Shown one piece after another: positions 47,012 through 56,049 of a stretch of 64,000 nucleotides of DNA (position 1 is its first letter; the number at the start of each line of letters is the position of its first letter). The notes beneath the pieces are model-generated. The model was not told the origin of the DNA. It worked only from the letters and a program-made list of their open reading frames with translations, and did not search any database. The translations under genes and the position numbers were made by a program. Source of the DNA: Prolixibacter sp. SD074 (GTDB lineage: Bacteria; Bacteroidota; Bacteroidia; Bacteroidales; Prolixibacteraceae); the NCBI RefSeq assembly GCF_009617895.1, contig NZ_BLAW01000001.1, positions 735,001 to 799,000 on the forward strand, read 5' to 3'.

Positions 47012-50000
47012 TTATTTGAAATCCCTCGACGGGAAAAGTGTTCCCTGGACAACCTTCCCGGATGAAGTTTCTTCAGTAGCCCCTTTCGCCTGCATATGCT
47101 TATGGACAGGGCCGATATCATACCCCTCAGTATCGAGGCTCATCCATTCATTTAGGTTGTAGCAGGTATTGACCACCACATGGATGACTTCGCCTTTGAC
47201 CTGTAATTTGCCGGATACCATGAGCAGCCTGGATTGAAGGACCTGTTTGCGGTATTTCCTGAAAGTCTTTGACCAGACAACCAGGTTGGCAAATCCGGTT
47301 TCATCTTCGATAGTGATGAACAGAACGCCTTTGGCCGTACCGGGACGTTGCCGGACCGTGATTAGGCCACAGGCCTTTACGTACATGCCATTCTTCATTT
47401 TTCTTAATCCGGCGGCAGGCGTAACCTGTAGTTGGTTTAGCTTCCGCCGAAGAAAACTGACCGGATGGGCTTTTAGCGACAGAGATGTGCTGGCGTAGTC
47501 CTGGATCACATGTTCTTCGGGTGTCATTCGGGGTAATTCTGTGGCTTCCTCTTCTGTACTTTGAGAAGGCGCCCCCTTGAATATTCCGGTTGGATGGTCA
47601 CGCAGGGCAGACACTTCCCATAGCGCCTGCCTCCGGTCGAGATCGATGGATCGGAAAGCATCGGCATCGGCAAGCCGTTCCAGCGCAGATGGCGAAACAC
47701 CTGCATTAATCAAATCGTTCACATTTTGGTAGGGCATGGGCCTTCCGGACACAAGGGCTTGTATGTCTTCTTCGCGTAAGCCTTTTACCTGCCGGAAGCC
47801 CAGGCGGATCGCACGGTATTGGCCCGATTGTTCTTCCAATGTATTGTCCCAATGAGAATGATTGATATCTACGGGCCTTACCGCTACGCCGTGCCTGCGG
47901 GCATCAATCACAATCTGTGCCGGACGGTAAAAACCCATTGGCTGACTATTGATTAAGGCAGCAGCGAATACATCGGGATAATAGCATTTGAGCCAGGAGG
48001 ACACATACACCAGCGACGCAAAGCTGGCCGCATGACTTTCGGGGAAACCGTAACTTCCGAAGCCTTCAATCTGCTTGAATACGCGGTTCGCAAAATCGGG
48101 GGTATAGCCGTTCTTTATCATGCCATTGATCAGTTTTTCGCGATAGCGGCTTACTTTACCTTTTGCTTTAAATGTGGCCATAGCCCTGCGTAAACCGTCG
48201 GCCTCGCCGGGTGTAAAACCAGCGGCAACAATGGCTATTTCCATCGCCTGTTCCTGGAATAACGGAACGCCCAGCGTTCTTCCCAGGATACTTTCCAGCT
48301 CTTTCGATGGATATTCTACCGGTTCCTCACCGTTTCGTCGTTTTAAATAGGGATGCACCATGTCGCCTTGTATCGGGCCGGGCCTTACGATGGCAACTTC
48401 GATGACGAGGTCATAGAAGTTGCGGGGCTTTAACCGGGGAAGCATGGACATTTGCGCCCGGCTTTCGACCTGGAATACACCGAGTGTGTCGGCATGGCTA
48501 ATCATTTCATAAACCTTCGGATCATCCTGGGGAATATTGGCTAATGTCAGATCCAAACCGTAATGTTGCTTTGCCAGATCGAATGCTTTACGGATGCAGG
48601 TCAGCATGCCCAGCGCCAGCACATCGGCCTTCATAAAGCCCAGCGCCTTAATGTCGTCCTTATTCCATTCAATGTTGGTGCGGTTTTGCATGCGTGCGTT
48701 CAGGATCGGGCACAGCTCGTGCAGTTTTCCCCGCGTGATGACAAATCCGCCCGTATGTTGTCCCAGCTGTCGCGGAAAGCCAATATACTGGTCCGTTATT
48801 TCGAGGATCTTTCGCAAATGCGGATCGTCGTGGTTGAAGCGATTGGTGGGGGCCGCTTTACCGGTGGACCAATTTTCGGTGAACTCATACGCCGATTTGG
48901 AAAGAACATTGATTGCATCGGTGGACAGTCCCATTGCTTTTCCCACATCCCGCACGGCGCCCTTCCAGTGTACCTGCGTGACGGTGGCAATAATGCCGGC
49001 CCGGTCGCGGCCGTATTTTTCATAGATGTATTGCATAATTTCCTCCCGTCGTTCGTGCTCGAAGTCTACGTCGATATCAGGTGGTTCATTGCGCGCATCA
49101 CTCATGAACCGGGCGAACAGCAATTTGAATTTCGAAGGGTTCACCGATGTGATGCCCAGGCAATAGCAAACCACCGAGTTGGCTGCCGAACCGCGTCCCT
49201 GGCACAGGATGCCCCTGGATCTGGCTTCGCGTACATAATCATATACCGTCAAAAAATAAGAGGCATAATCTTTTCGTCCGATGAACTCCAGCTCCATCTC
49301 AATGGTGTCCTTTATCTTTCCAGGAATTGCACCGTCGAAACGCTCTTTGGCACCTTTCCAGGTAAGGCAGGCCAATTCTTCCATCGGCGTTCGCCCTTCA
49401 CTGGTAATCTCTTCCGGATAGAGATATTTTAGTTCATCCAATGAAAAACGACAGGCGCCGGCTATTTCCTGTGTACGGTAAATCGCTTCGGGATACTGCC
49501 GAAAAAGACGCTGCATTTCTTCGACAGGTTTCAGGTAGCGCTCTGCATTCTGATAAAGTCTGAAACCTGCTGTGTGGATGGTGCATTTCTCCCGGACGCA
49601 GGTCAGGATATCCTGTAATTCCCTGCGTTCCGGAGCATGGTAATGCACATCGTTGGTGGCTACCATCGGTATTCCCAACCTGGTTTCCAGCTGCGAGAGG
49701 CGGAACAATCTCTTTTGATCATCCCCCGTGTAGGTGAAACTGGCCGCAAGATACAGGTCGTTTCCCAGTGCTTCTTTGTATTCCGTCAGCGCCTTAACAA
49801 ATTCCGGTTCGAAATCAAAATCCGCATTGAGCGATGCCGGCGGTATTACGATGAACTTCATCTCCCGGGCATATTGGTAGGCATCGGCTTTGTACAGGTG
49901 GCATTCCCCTTTTTCTGCCCGAAGATTCCCCACTGAAAGTAGTTCCGACAAACCGGCATAGGCTGATATGTTTGTTGGATAGGCCAGAAGGCCCGGTCCA

Positions 50001-50215
50001 TCCAGCAGGTCGAGGCGGCATGCGGGAATGAACCGGATATTCTTGCCGCGGGCTTCTGCATGAGCACGGACGATTCCCGCCAGGGTATTGCGGTCGGTAA
50101 TGGCAATCCCTTTATAGCCCAGCTCTTCGGCCTTTTCAATTAGCTCTTCCGGATGTGAGCCTCCCCGGAGAAAGGTGAAGTTTGAGGTCACCTGTAGTTC
50201 CGTATAATTCATCAT
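47012..50215 (-). CDS. dnaE2: Error-prone DNA polymerase DnaE2
   Basis: C-family polymerase used for damage-induced translesion synthesis with ImuA and ImuB. 1067 aa. The PHP domain is N-terminal (LQVTSNFTFLRGGSHPEELIEKA), and the catalytic palm motif PPDIDVDFEHERREEIM holds the paired aspartates. The C-terminal OB fold (about 930-1020, VLFITIEDETGFANLVVW) is present, while the clamp-binding and tau-binding tail of the replicative DnaE1 is absent. Starts 12 nt after imuB and is the last gene of the imuA-imuB-dnaE2 operon. Confidence 0.95.
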   Translation of the reverse strand: MMNYTELQVTSNFTFLRGGSHPEELIEKAEELGYKGIAITDRNTLAGIVRAHAEARGKNIRFIPACRLDLLDGPGLLAYPTNISAYAGLSELLSVGNLRAEKGECHLYKADAYQYAREMKFIVIPPASLNADFDFEPEFVKALTEYKEALGNDLYLAASFTYTGDDQKRLFRLSQLETRLGIPMVATNDVHYHAPERRELQDILTCVREKCTIHTAGFRLYQNAERYLKPVEEMQRLFRQYPEAIYRTQEIAGACRFSLDELKYLYPEEITSEGRTPMEELACLTWKGAKERFDGAIPGKIKDTIEMELEFIGRKDYASYFLTVYDYVREARSRGILCQGRGSAANSVVCYCLGITSVNPSKFKLLFARFMSDARNEPPDIDVDFEHERREEIMQYIYEKYGRDRAGIIATVTQVHWKGAVRDVGKAMGLSTDAINVLSKSAYEFTENWSTGKAAPTNRFNHDDPHLRKILEITDQYIGFPRQLGQHTGGFVITRGKLHELCPILNARMQNRTNIEWNKDDIKALGFMKADVLALGMLTCIRKAFDLAKQHYGLDLTLANIPQDDPKVYEMISHADTLGVFQVESRAQMSMLPRLKPRNFYDLVIEVAIVRPGPIQGDMVHPYLKRRNGEEPVEYPSKELESILGRTLGVPLFQEQAMEIAIVAAGFTPGEADGLRRAMATFKAKGKVSRYREKLINGMIKNGYTPDFANRVFKQIEGFGSYGFPESHAASFASLVYVSSWLKCYYPDVFAAALINSQPMGFYRPAQIVIDARRHGVAVRPVDINHSHWDNTLEEQSGQYRAIRLGFRQVKGLREEDIQALVSGRPMPYQNVNDLINAGVSPSALERLADADAFRSIDLDRRQALWEVSALRDHPTGIFKGAPSQSTEEEATELPRMTPEEHVIQDYASTSLSLKAHPVSFLRRKLNQLQVTPAAGLRKMKNGMYVKACGLITVRQRPGTAKGVLFITIEDETGFANLVVWSKTFRKYRKQVLQSRLLMVSGKLQVKGEVIHVVVNTCYNLNEWMSLDTEGYDIGPVHKHMQAKGATEETSSGKVVQGTLFPSRDFK

Positions 50216-50227
50216 CTTGTTCTTTCC

Positions 50228-51724
50228 TTAGGCGAAAAATCCGTGTAGAAACCATCGGGGGTCTCCATTGTCATATGTTCCAAGCCTGAACAGCCAGTAA
50301 CGCGCGCCGTTTTCATCTTCAACGTAGTAGTAATCCCTGGGCGGTCCCTTTTGGAGCCACCATTCCTGTTCAATCCTTTCCGGTCCGTCGGCTTTGGCCA
50401 CTTTGATAATATTTCCTTTGTACCGGAAATGCAGTGGCGGATAATCGGGGAGTGTTACCATGACTTCGATGGGGACGGGGTTGGGCAAAAGATGAAGCGG
50501 CCTGGGACGGTCGGTGTGCCATGCTGTCTCAGGTCCTTCCACCAGGGAGGAGACTTCCTTTATTGAAGCTTCCGGCCAATGATGTTCCTGCGGGAGGTAG
50601 CGGTGGATGGAATTCATTCCCACCTTACCGGCAATGTTGTCCAGTAATTCAGCAATGGCTGTATGATTGCTGTTTCCCATACTCCATAAAGCTTCCTGTG
50701 TTTCGCTGACCTCTTCAACAAGTGTTGCCTCCAGCACAAACAGTTCAATTCCAGGCGCCGGTTCTATTTCCGGTATCTTAAGCTCAAATAACTTGAACAG
50801 GTGGGCCGCATTACGCGATGCCTGGTTTGTCCCGATGCTAATCTGCCCGGTCTTGCCGTCAACGCGGTATCCTTTAAAGGTACCTGTTCGCATCCCTTTT
50901 CCTTCATTGAAAAGGCGTTCACACAAGGTGTCCAGTAAGCGCTGAAGGGCAATCTCAATTCCTTTGGCCGTTCGGATCGGTTCCAGGGAGGGCAGCCATT
51001 CCTGGAAGAGTGGGGCAGGCTGGACCGGATTCAGGATTTCCGGTTCGGTTCCCAACGCCTGCCCTAGCCGGATAAGTAGAACATCGCCAAAACGTCTGCG
51101 CAGATTGCTCCGGGGGATGCGGCTCAGCTGCCCGATTTGCCTGAAACCAAGCTTTTCCAAACGTTGAAGAATAGTCGCTTCCAGTCGCAAAGCCGCTGGC
51201 GGAAGTGAACGAAGAGCCTCTGCTTGTCTTCCGGGTTCGACGATTATTCCGTTTTTGCTGTAATGAGCCATGGCCCATGCTGCACTGATGGTATCGGCAA
51301 TCGCGGCATGTACATCGTATCCGCCTTTGCGGAGACGAAGGATGATCGACTTGAGGTAGGAAAGTTCCCCTCCCCACAAGTGTGTGCAACCGGTGATATC
51401 CAGCATCAGGCCGTCGGGCGGGTCGATGGCAGCTACGGGTGTATAGCGGAGAAACCATTCCGCAAGGCCTTTCAGCAGTTTTCCGGCCGACACCGGATCG
51501 TCGGGGAAGACTTCCACCGAAGGGAGTATGGCCCGCACATCGGCCACGGCCATGCCGGGCACAATGCCTTCCTTATCTAAAACCCGGCTTGAGGCCCTGA
51601 CTACCATCCGGCCGCGTTCGGGAGCGTACAGGAGGAACGGCTTATTCCGAAGTTCGGGATGAAGCCTGACCATCCGGTCTGTGGGCAGATGACGAAACCA
51701 TATGGACAAATAACGCTTAGGCAT
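50228..51724 (-). CDS. imuB: ImuB, Y-family polymerase-like adaptor
   Basis: 498-aa Y-family homologue that links DnaE2 and ImuA to the sliding clamp. The fold is recognisable (RYLSIWFRHLPTDRMVR, RASSRVLDKEGIVPGMAVADVRAILP, LEKLGFRQIGQLSRIPR), but the first catalytic block lacks the DxD aspartates (it reads SIWFRHL) and the second reads LDITGC. It is therefore expected to be catalytically inactive, as known for ImuB. The C-terminus ends RYWLFRLGTYDNGDPRWFLHGFFA, a conserved ImuB tail. Overlaps imuA by 8 nt. Confidence 0.93.
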   Translation of the reverse strand: MPKRYLSIWFRHLPTDRMVRLHPELRNKPFLLYAPERGRMVVRASSRVLDKEGIVPGMAVADVRAILPSVEVFPDDPVSAGKLLKGLAEWFLRYTPVAAIDPPDGLMLDITGCTHLWGGELSYLKSIILRLRKGGYDVHAAIADTISAAWAMAHYSKNGIIVEPGRQAEALRSLPPAALRLEATILQRLEKLGFRQIGQLSRIPRSNLRRRFGDVLLIRLGQALGTEPEILNPVQPAPLFQEWLPSLEPIRTAKGIEIALQRLLDTLCERLFNEGKGMRTGTFKGYRVDGKTGQISIGTNQASRNAAHLFKLFELKIPEIEPAPGIELFVLEATLVEEVSETQEALWSMGNSNHTAIAELLDNIAGKVGMNSIHRYLPQEHHWPEASIKEVSSLVEGPETAWHTDRPRPLHLLPNPVPIEVMVTLPDYPPLHFRYKGNIIKVAKADGPERIEQEWWLQKGPPRDYYYVEDENGARYWLFRLGTYDNGDPRWFLHGFFA

Positions 51725-52469
51725 AATGTTTTTCTTTTCTTGGTGATCCGGATTCCGGAACCGCTCGTTTGGGAACGGTGATATGCCTGAATTGGCCGCT
51801 TCGCCATTCGAACTGCCAGATACCGGGTTGGCCGTTCCGGATTTTTTCCAGTTTCACTTCCCAACGGGGAAATCCTACCCCGGGTAACCCGTCGATTACC
51901 AAGCTGGGCAGAGGTTTGATTTTCCAACGGGATACAGCGGCCAGCGTATTTTGGGTACGTGGAAAATAGTGGTGCAAAAAACCGGTGACCCGGCTATCTT
52001 CAACGGCCAGTTGCAATCGTCTTGACTCCGCAAAGCTGATGTCTCTCAATTCGGCCACCACCGCTGCAAGTGAATTGCACTTCAAGGCTTGCTCCATGAC
52101 CCATAAAGCATCTTTATCCCGTCTGACATCGATAAAGATGATTCGATGCGGTTCGATTCCGAAAGATTTCAATGTTGGTGGAAACAGTCTGCGCCCCGTG
52201 CTAACCCACAGGCAAATGCCCTCCTGCTTCATGAGTGTGCTCAACAGGCCGGATACAAAGCCGTTGGTTGCCGAGAAACGGGCCTGGGTAGGACTAATGA
52301 ACTCGTGCACCGCCCCAACAGGAAAAGTATCTCCCGGAAATGCTTCATTCATCGGTCCCAGTCCGAAATCAAACGGGTGACTGTCCGGCCCCGGGCTGAA
52401 CCCTTCCATTGCAAGTATCTTCTCTTTCAGCTGCTTGATAATTTCTTTTTTCCCGGCCAATTCTTTCAT
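51717..52469 (-). CDS. imuA: ImuA, RecA-like accessory protein of the mutasome
   Basis: 250 aa; RecA-like fold related to SulA/ImuA. Recognisable parts are GLGPMNEAFPGDTFPVGAVHE, GICLWVSTGRRLFPPTLKSFG (a degenerate nucleotide site) and VMEQALKCNSLAAVVAELRD, typical of Bacteroidota ImuA. First gene of the operon: its ATG at 52469 is 19 nt from the palindrome at 52488-52512, and imuB begins inside its end. Required with ImuB and DnaE2 for damage-induced mutagenesis in other bacteria. Confidence 0.9.
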   Translation of the reverse strand: MKELAGKKEIIKQLKEKILAMEGFSPGPDSHPFDFGLGPMNEAFPGDTFPVGAVHEFISPTQARFSATNGFVSGLLSTLMKQEGICLWVSTGRRLFPPTLKSFGIEPHRIIFIDVRRDKDALWVMEQALKCNSLAAVVAELRDISFAESRRLQLAVEDSRVTGFLHHYFPRTQNTLAAVSRWKIKPLPSLVIDGLPGVGFPRWEVKLEKIRNGQPGIWQFEWRSGQFRHITVPKRAVPESGSPRKEKHYA

Positions 52470-52485
52470 AATTGAAAATAATTAC

Positions 52486-52493
52486 TAAATTTG
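52486..52493 (+). promoter_or_regulatory. -7 box of the XRE/S24 regulator
   Basis: TAAATTTG is an exact TAnnTTTG match, 39 nt before the ATG at 52533, and overlaps the left arm of the palindromic operator. Confidence 0.55.
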
Positions 52494-52512
52494 TTATTAT
52501 TAATAACAAATT
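52488..52512. promoter_or_regulatory. Palindromic operator shared by imuA and the XRE/S24 gene
   Basis: AATTTGTTATT and its exact reverse complement are separated by 3 nt. The arm core ATAACAAAT recurs once more at 52526-52534, overlapping the regulator's start codon, 23 nt from the right arm and in the same direction. Position is right for repressing both divergent genes. Confidence 0.75.
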
Positions 52513-52532
52513 GATGTTTCTAAATATAACAA

Positions 52533-53351
52533 ATGAGGGGCAGATCACAAAAACTTTTTTTCGCCGGGAATATTAAATTTCTCCGGGAACGGAAGAAAAT
52601 GAGCCAGGAAGCCCTTGCAGCAGAGTTGGGATTAAGCAGGGCCAAACTGGCAGCCATCGAGGCCGGTAACACGAAGTCACCGCAACCGGAAGATTACCTG
52701 AATTTTTCGGATTTTTTCAAAATAAGTATCGATACCTTACTAAGAATCAACCTTTCCACGCTGGGAGAAATAAAGCTCCGGGAACTGGAGGCCGGAAATG
52801 ATGTGTACATCCGGGGAGGTAATTTGCGCGTGTTGGCCATCTCGGTAGACTTGTCCAATAACGAAAATGTGGAGTACGTGCCGGTAAAAGCCAAAGCAGG
52901 ATACATGGCCGGGTACAACGACCCGGAGTTTATCGCATCCCTGCCGAAATATTCGCTTCCCAACCTGCCGGCCCAGGGGACGTTTCGTGTTTTTCCATCT
53001 ACCGGCGATTCCATGCTGCCGGTGCCGGAGAACAGTGACATTATCACGCAATACGTGGAGGACTGGACAGCCATCAAACCAGATACACCTTGTATCGTCA
53101 TCCTGAAAGGACAACAGGATTTCGTATTTAAGATGGTTACAGTGAACACGAACGGCACGGTTCAGCTGAAATCACTTAACTCTATGTATGAACCTTACAC
53201 CGTTGACGCCAGTGATGTGATGGAAATATGGCAGTTCTACGCCTATACGAGCAAGGAATTTCCGGAAGCCCGGCCAGAAATGACAACGGTACTAACAGCC
53301 ATAAAAAACCTGGAGGAAAAAATCAAACAATTACCAGGTAAGTCTAAATGA
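52533..53351 (+). CDS. XRE-type HTH / S24 peptidase-fold regulator (LexA-like)
   Basis: 272 aa. An N-terminal helix-turn-helix of the Cro/C1 type (about 14-70, LRERKKMSQEALAAELGLSR) is joined to a C-terminal S24/LexA-like domain. The catalytic pair can be placed: Ser160 in STGDSML and Lys200 in FVFKMV. A candidate self-cleavage Ala122-Gly123 lies in VKAKAGYM; spacing 122-160-200 is close to LexA (84-119-156). A C-terminal coiled segment follows. It diverges from imuA over 63 nt holding one palindrome, so it is the likely damage-responsive repressor of the imu operon and of itself. Confidence 0.9.
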   Translation: MRGRSQKLFFAGNIKFLRERKKMSQEALAAELGLSRAKLAAIEAGNTKSPQPEDYLNFSDFFKISIDTLLRINLSTLGEIKLRELEAGNDVYIRGGNLRVLAISVDLSNNENVEYVPVKAKAGYMAGYNDPEFIASLPKYSLPNLPAQGTFRVFPSTGDSMLPVPENSDIITQYVEDWTAIKPDTPCIVILKGQQDFVFKMVTVNTNGTVQLKSLNSMYEPYTVDASDVMEIWQFYAYTSKEFPEARPEMTTVLTAIKNLEEKIKQLPGKSK

Positions 53352-53623
53352 CATTTGGAATTAGAAAAGCCAAATAAGCAGACTGGCGAATTTTAGCGGG
53401 GTAAATAAGTCTGATTTATTTCTGGATTGCCCAATTTAAAATTGAACAGCTATTTACCCAATTCCCTTATTTTTCCGTAAATTTAGTATGAAGTCAGACT
53501 ATTGAGCACGCTTCTGAAAGCGATATTTATTCTTCCCGGAAAGATTACAAGCAGTAATATATCCTCTATCACAGCCCTCTCAGGAGATACTTCAGGTAAT
53601 TTCTCAATCAAAACGATACTGCC

Positions 53624-54517
53624 ATGAATAAAGATCAGCTAGCCACCATGGAAATGTTTCTGGCTGTGGAGAAGGTTTGCAGTGAGTATCATTCCCTTTG
53701 GCGCAACCATTACGGATTTCGTTCGGCATTTCACCTGTTTTCGGGGCGTTTGCTTTACATCAGGCAAATTGTACGGAAAATGGAATCGTTGTATGTTTTG
53801 CCGAAAAAAGATTCAGCTGTTTTCAGAAAACGACTGGAGGAACTCACCATCAGGATTTCCAAAAATCTGTTGGTGTACGCATTAACGCAGGACGATCATC
53901 AGTTGATTGACAAACTGGACTACATTTCGTCCGATTTTAGTGAAATTACCTGTGACGATTTATTGCGTAAAAGTCAGGATATATTGGACATCAGTGTACA
54001 GCACTATAGCGAGCTTCGTACTTACTTTATTACACTGGCACATTTGGCCGAAATGGAGGAGAACATCGAGAAACTGCGTTATTGTACCGGAGGAGAACCA
54101 ATCACAATTCAAACCCGGGAAAAGCTTTACGACAAGCTCGATGATTTGATGCTGGAGGCAAAAAAAGTGTTGAGGGAACATCTGGATGCCCAGTCGATGA
54201 TGTTTCGGTGGGTGAACAAAGACTTTTACGAAGCTTACAAACAAGCCCGGGGAATTCGTACTGCTTATTCCATTCCGTTGCAGGGAACCGTTATCGACGA
54301 TGCCACGCATCTTCCGGTAGGAAATGCCGATGTTACGATACGCGAATTGAAGTTAACCCGGCATATATCCCCTCTCGGACATTTCAGGTTCTGTAATTTG
54401 CCTCCCGGACAATATCATGCTAAGGTACATAAGTATGGTTATGAAGATAGTGAGGTTGAGGTGAAGGTTCAAAAAGACGAAGCAACCAGTATGGATATTT
54501 TAATTCATCACATCTGA
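53624..54517 (+). CDS. Hypothetical protein with C-terminal carboxypeptidase-regulatory-like domain
   Basis: 297 aa. Residues 1-205 are helical without recognisable motifs. Residues 216-297 form a small beta domain of the CarboxypepD_reg / TonB-plug-like type (LQGTVIDDATHLPVGNADVT, then ISPLGHFRFCNLPPGQYHAKV and a DEATSMDILI end). No signal peptide is visible, which is odd for this domain, normally extracytoplasmic. A 271-nt region upstream shows only a near-match TAAATTTA box around 53478. Function unknown. Confidence 0.65.
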   Translation: MNKDQLATMEMFLAVEKVCSEYHSLWRNHYGFRSAFHLFSGRLLYIRQIVRKMESLYVLPKKDSAVFRKRLEELTIRISKNLLVYALTQDDHQLIDKLDYISSDFSEITCDDLLRKSQDILDISVQHYSELRTYFITLAHLAEMEENIEKLRYCTGGEPITIQTREKLYDKLDDLMLEAKKVLREHLDAQSMMFRWVNKDFYEAYKQARGIRTAYSIPLQGTVIDDATHLPVGNADVTIRELKLTRHISPLGHFRFCNLPPGQYHAKVHKYGYEDSEVEVKVQKDEATSMDILIHHI

Positions 54518-54550
54518 TTCCTCCGTTAAAGTATTTAATTGCTGAACTTA

Positions 54551-55978
54551 TTAATGGTACTTCAGTAGTTTTTCCAGTAAATCACTGGCGGTAGTTACAT
54601 CTAACCGTTTGGCAATAATTTTTTTATTCTTGTCGAGAATGTATAATGTTGGCGTGCTGTGTACGTCGTACAAGGTGTGGAAGTTGGAAATCATATCCGG
54701 ATCCCAAACATTTATCCAGTCATATAGTCCGTGATCGTCGATGAATTTTTGCCAGTCAGTTTTCTCGTCCGGCTGCGTTAATACCGCATAAACTTCAACT
54801 CCCTTCGAATGTAATTTCTTGTATATTTTGTCGTACAAAACCGGAGTTTGTTCTTTACAATGGTTGCAACCGGGCTCCCAGAAGTAAAGAATAGTGTATT
54901 TGGCATCAACCTGGTGTAGGCTGAAATACTGACCATCGGCATTTTGGAGTTTTAACTCCGGCGCAATTTTTCCAAGCAGGTTGGGGCGTGTAACATATAC
55001 TTTCTTCCGGATTTTAGACAGCATGGTCGAATCGGCCCAACTGGCTTTCCCATTCAGGAAATAAGCATCGGCAATTTGAACAAAGACCTTGTCCATGCCC
55101 ATTACCTGCGAATTGGCACTGTGAGTCAATACAAAGTCGGCCATGAACCGGAACATATTGTCATTGGCTTTCGATTTTTCTATCAACTTTTTTGCCGGAC
55201 CGATAATCGAGTCGGGATTTTGTATCAAAACTTTGTCGAAGTAGGTGTCGAGCCGGTTTTGAACAAGCGGTGTACGAATAAGGCCAGGCTGGGCAAAATT
55301 AAAATTGTCCCAGAAATGATCCCGGCGGAACGCATACTCTTTGGTCCATTTAACCGAGTCGGGATTGGCAACATTGGCCGGTACTTTGATGTCATCCGGA
55401 CGCGGAATAATCATGAAGCGCATAAAGTCGGCGTAAAATGTTCCTTTGTACTTGTCGGCCTGTTCCTCCCAGTATTTTTGCATTTCCTGATTTAAGGCCA
55501 TCATCCGGTTTCTGATTTGTTTAACCGAATCGGTATTTGAATGATATTGCTGCATTTCCTGTTGCAGATTCATTTGTATTTTTCGCTGTTGCCCCAAAAA
55601 TTGCTGGTATTTTTGAAATGCCCCTGTTTCCGGTGCGCCTGAAAAATGTTGATTTTCGATGTTTTGAAAGCCTGCGGAAACGGAAAATGTTTGATCCTTT
55701 CCAACCAGGAAATCGAAGTAATGGTCTTTGTCGAGATACAGCAGGTAAAATCCTTCATCCAGGCTTGAATCGCCGGCTAAGGTTGCATTACCGTGCTGGT
55801 CGGTCTGAGTGGAATCGATCCGGAAAATTCGGTTGCCATAATAGCTGGCCAGATAAATACGCGTATCTTTCTGCCGAGGTAACGAAAGTTTAATTTGGTA
55901 ACCTTCGGCAACGACAACTTTTGCCGCCAATAAAAATGCCACGAGCGTTAGTGGCAGATATTTTTTTATATGAAACAT
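54551..55978 (-). CDS. Thioredoxin-like (TlpA/DUF5106-type) exported protein
   Basis: The open frame extends to 56071, but that overlaps the divergent glycosyltransferase; the ATG at 55978 (MFHIKKYLPLTLVAFLLAA, a clear signal peptide; 55996 is an alternative) is preferred, giving 475 aa. After the leader comes a DUF4369-like beta domain (about 25-115), a helical middle with DUF5106 character (about 125-320), and a C-terminal thioredoxin fold with FWEPGCNHCKEQTP (redox CNHC) and STPTLYILDKNKKI. Acts in periplasmic thiol exchange; such proteins are frequent in Bacteroidota and the substrate is unknown. Confidence 0.85.
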   Translation of the reverse strand: MFHIKKYLPLTLVAFLLAAKVVVAEGYQIKLSLPRQKDTRIYLASYYGNRIFRIDSTQTDQHGNATLAGDSSLDEGFYLLYLDKDHYFDFLVGKDQTFSVSAGFQNIENQHFSGAPETGAFQKYQQFLGQQRKIQMNLQQEMQQYHSNTDSVKQIRNRMMALNQEMQKYWEEQADKYKGTFYADFMRFMIIPRPDDIKVPANVANPDSVKWTKEYAFRRDHFWDNFNFAQPGLIRTPLVQNRLDTYFDKVLIQNPDSIIGPAKKLIEKSKANDNMFRFMADFVLTHSANSQVMGMDKVFVQIADAYFLNGKASWADSTMLSKIRKKVYVTRPNLLGKIAPELKLQNADGQYFSLHQVDAKYTILYFWEPGCNHCKEQTPVLYDKIYKKLHSKGVEVYAVLTQPDEKTDWQKFIDDHGLYDWINVWDPDMISNFHTLYDVHSTPTLYILDKNKKIIAKRLDVTTASDLLEKLLKYH

Positions 55979-56049
55979 TCCAGTTAATTTTTGCATGATT
56001 GCGAATCGGATTTCGGGTTTGCAACTTAGTAAAAACAATTGCAATTCCC

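Noticed and set aside
47012-47121. Small frame on the same strand at the dnaE2 end
   Set aside because: Reads through the dnaE2 end in another frame and has no start signal or family pattern.
48563-49432. 289-aa frame opposite dnaE2
   Set aside because: Shadow frame; dnaE2 has full family motifs throughout this stretch.
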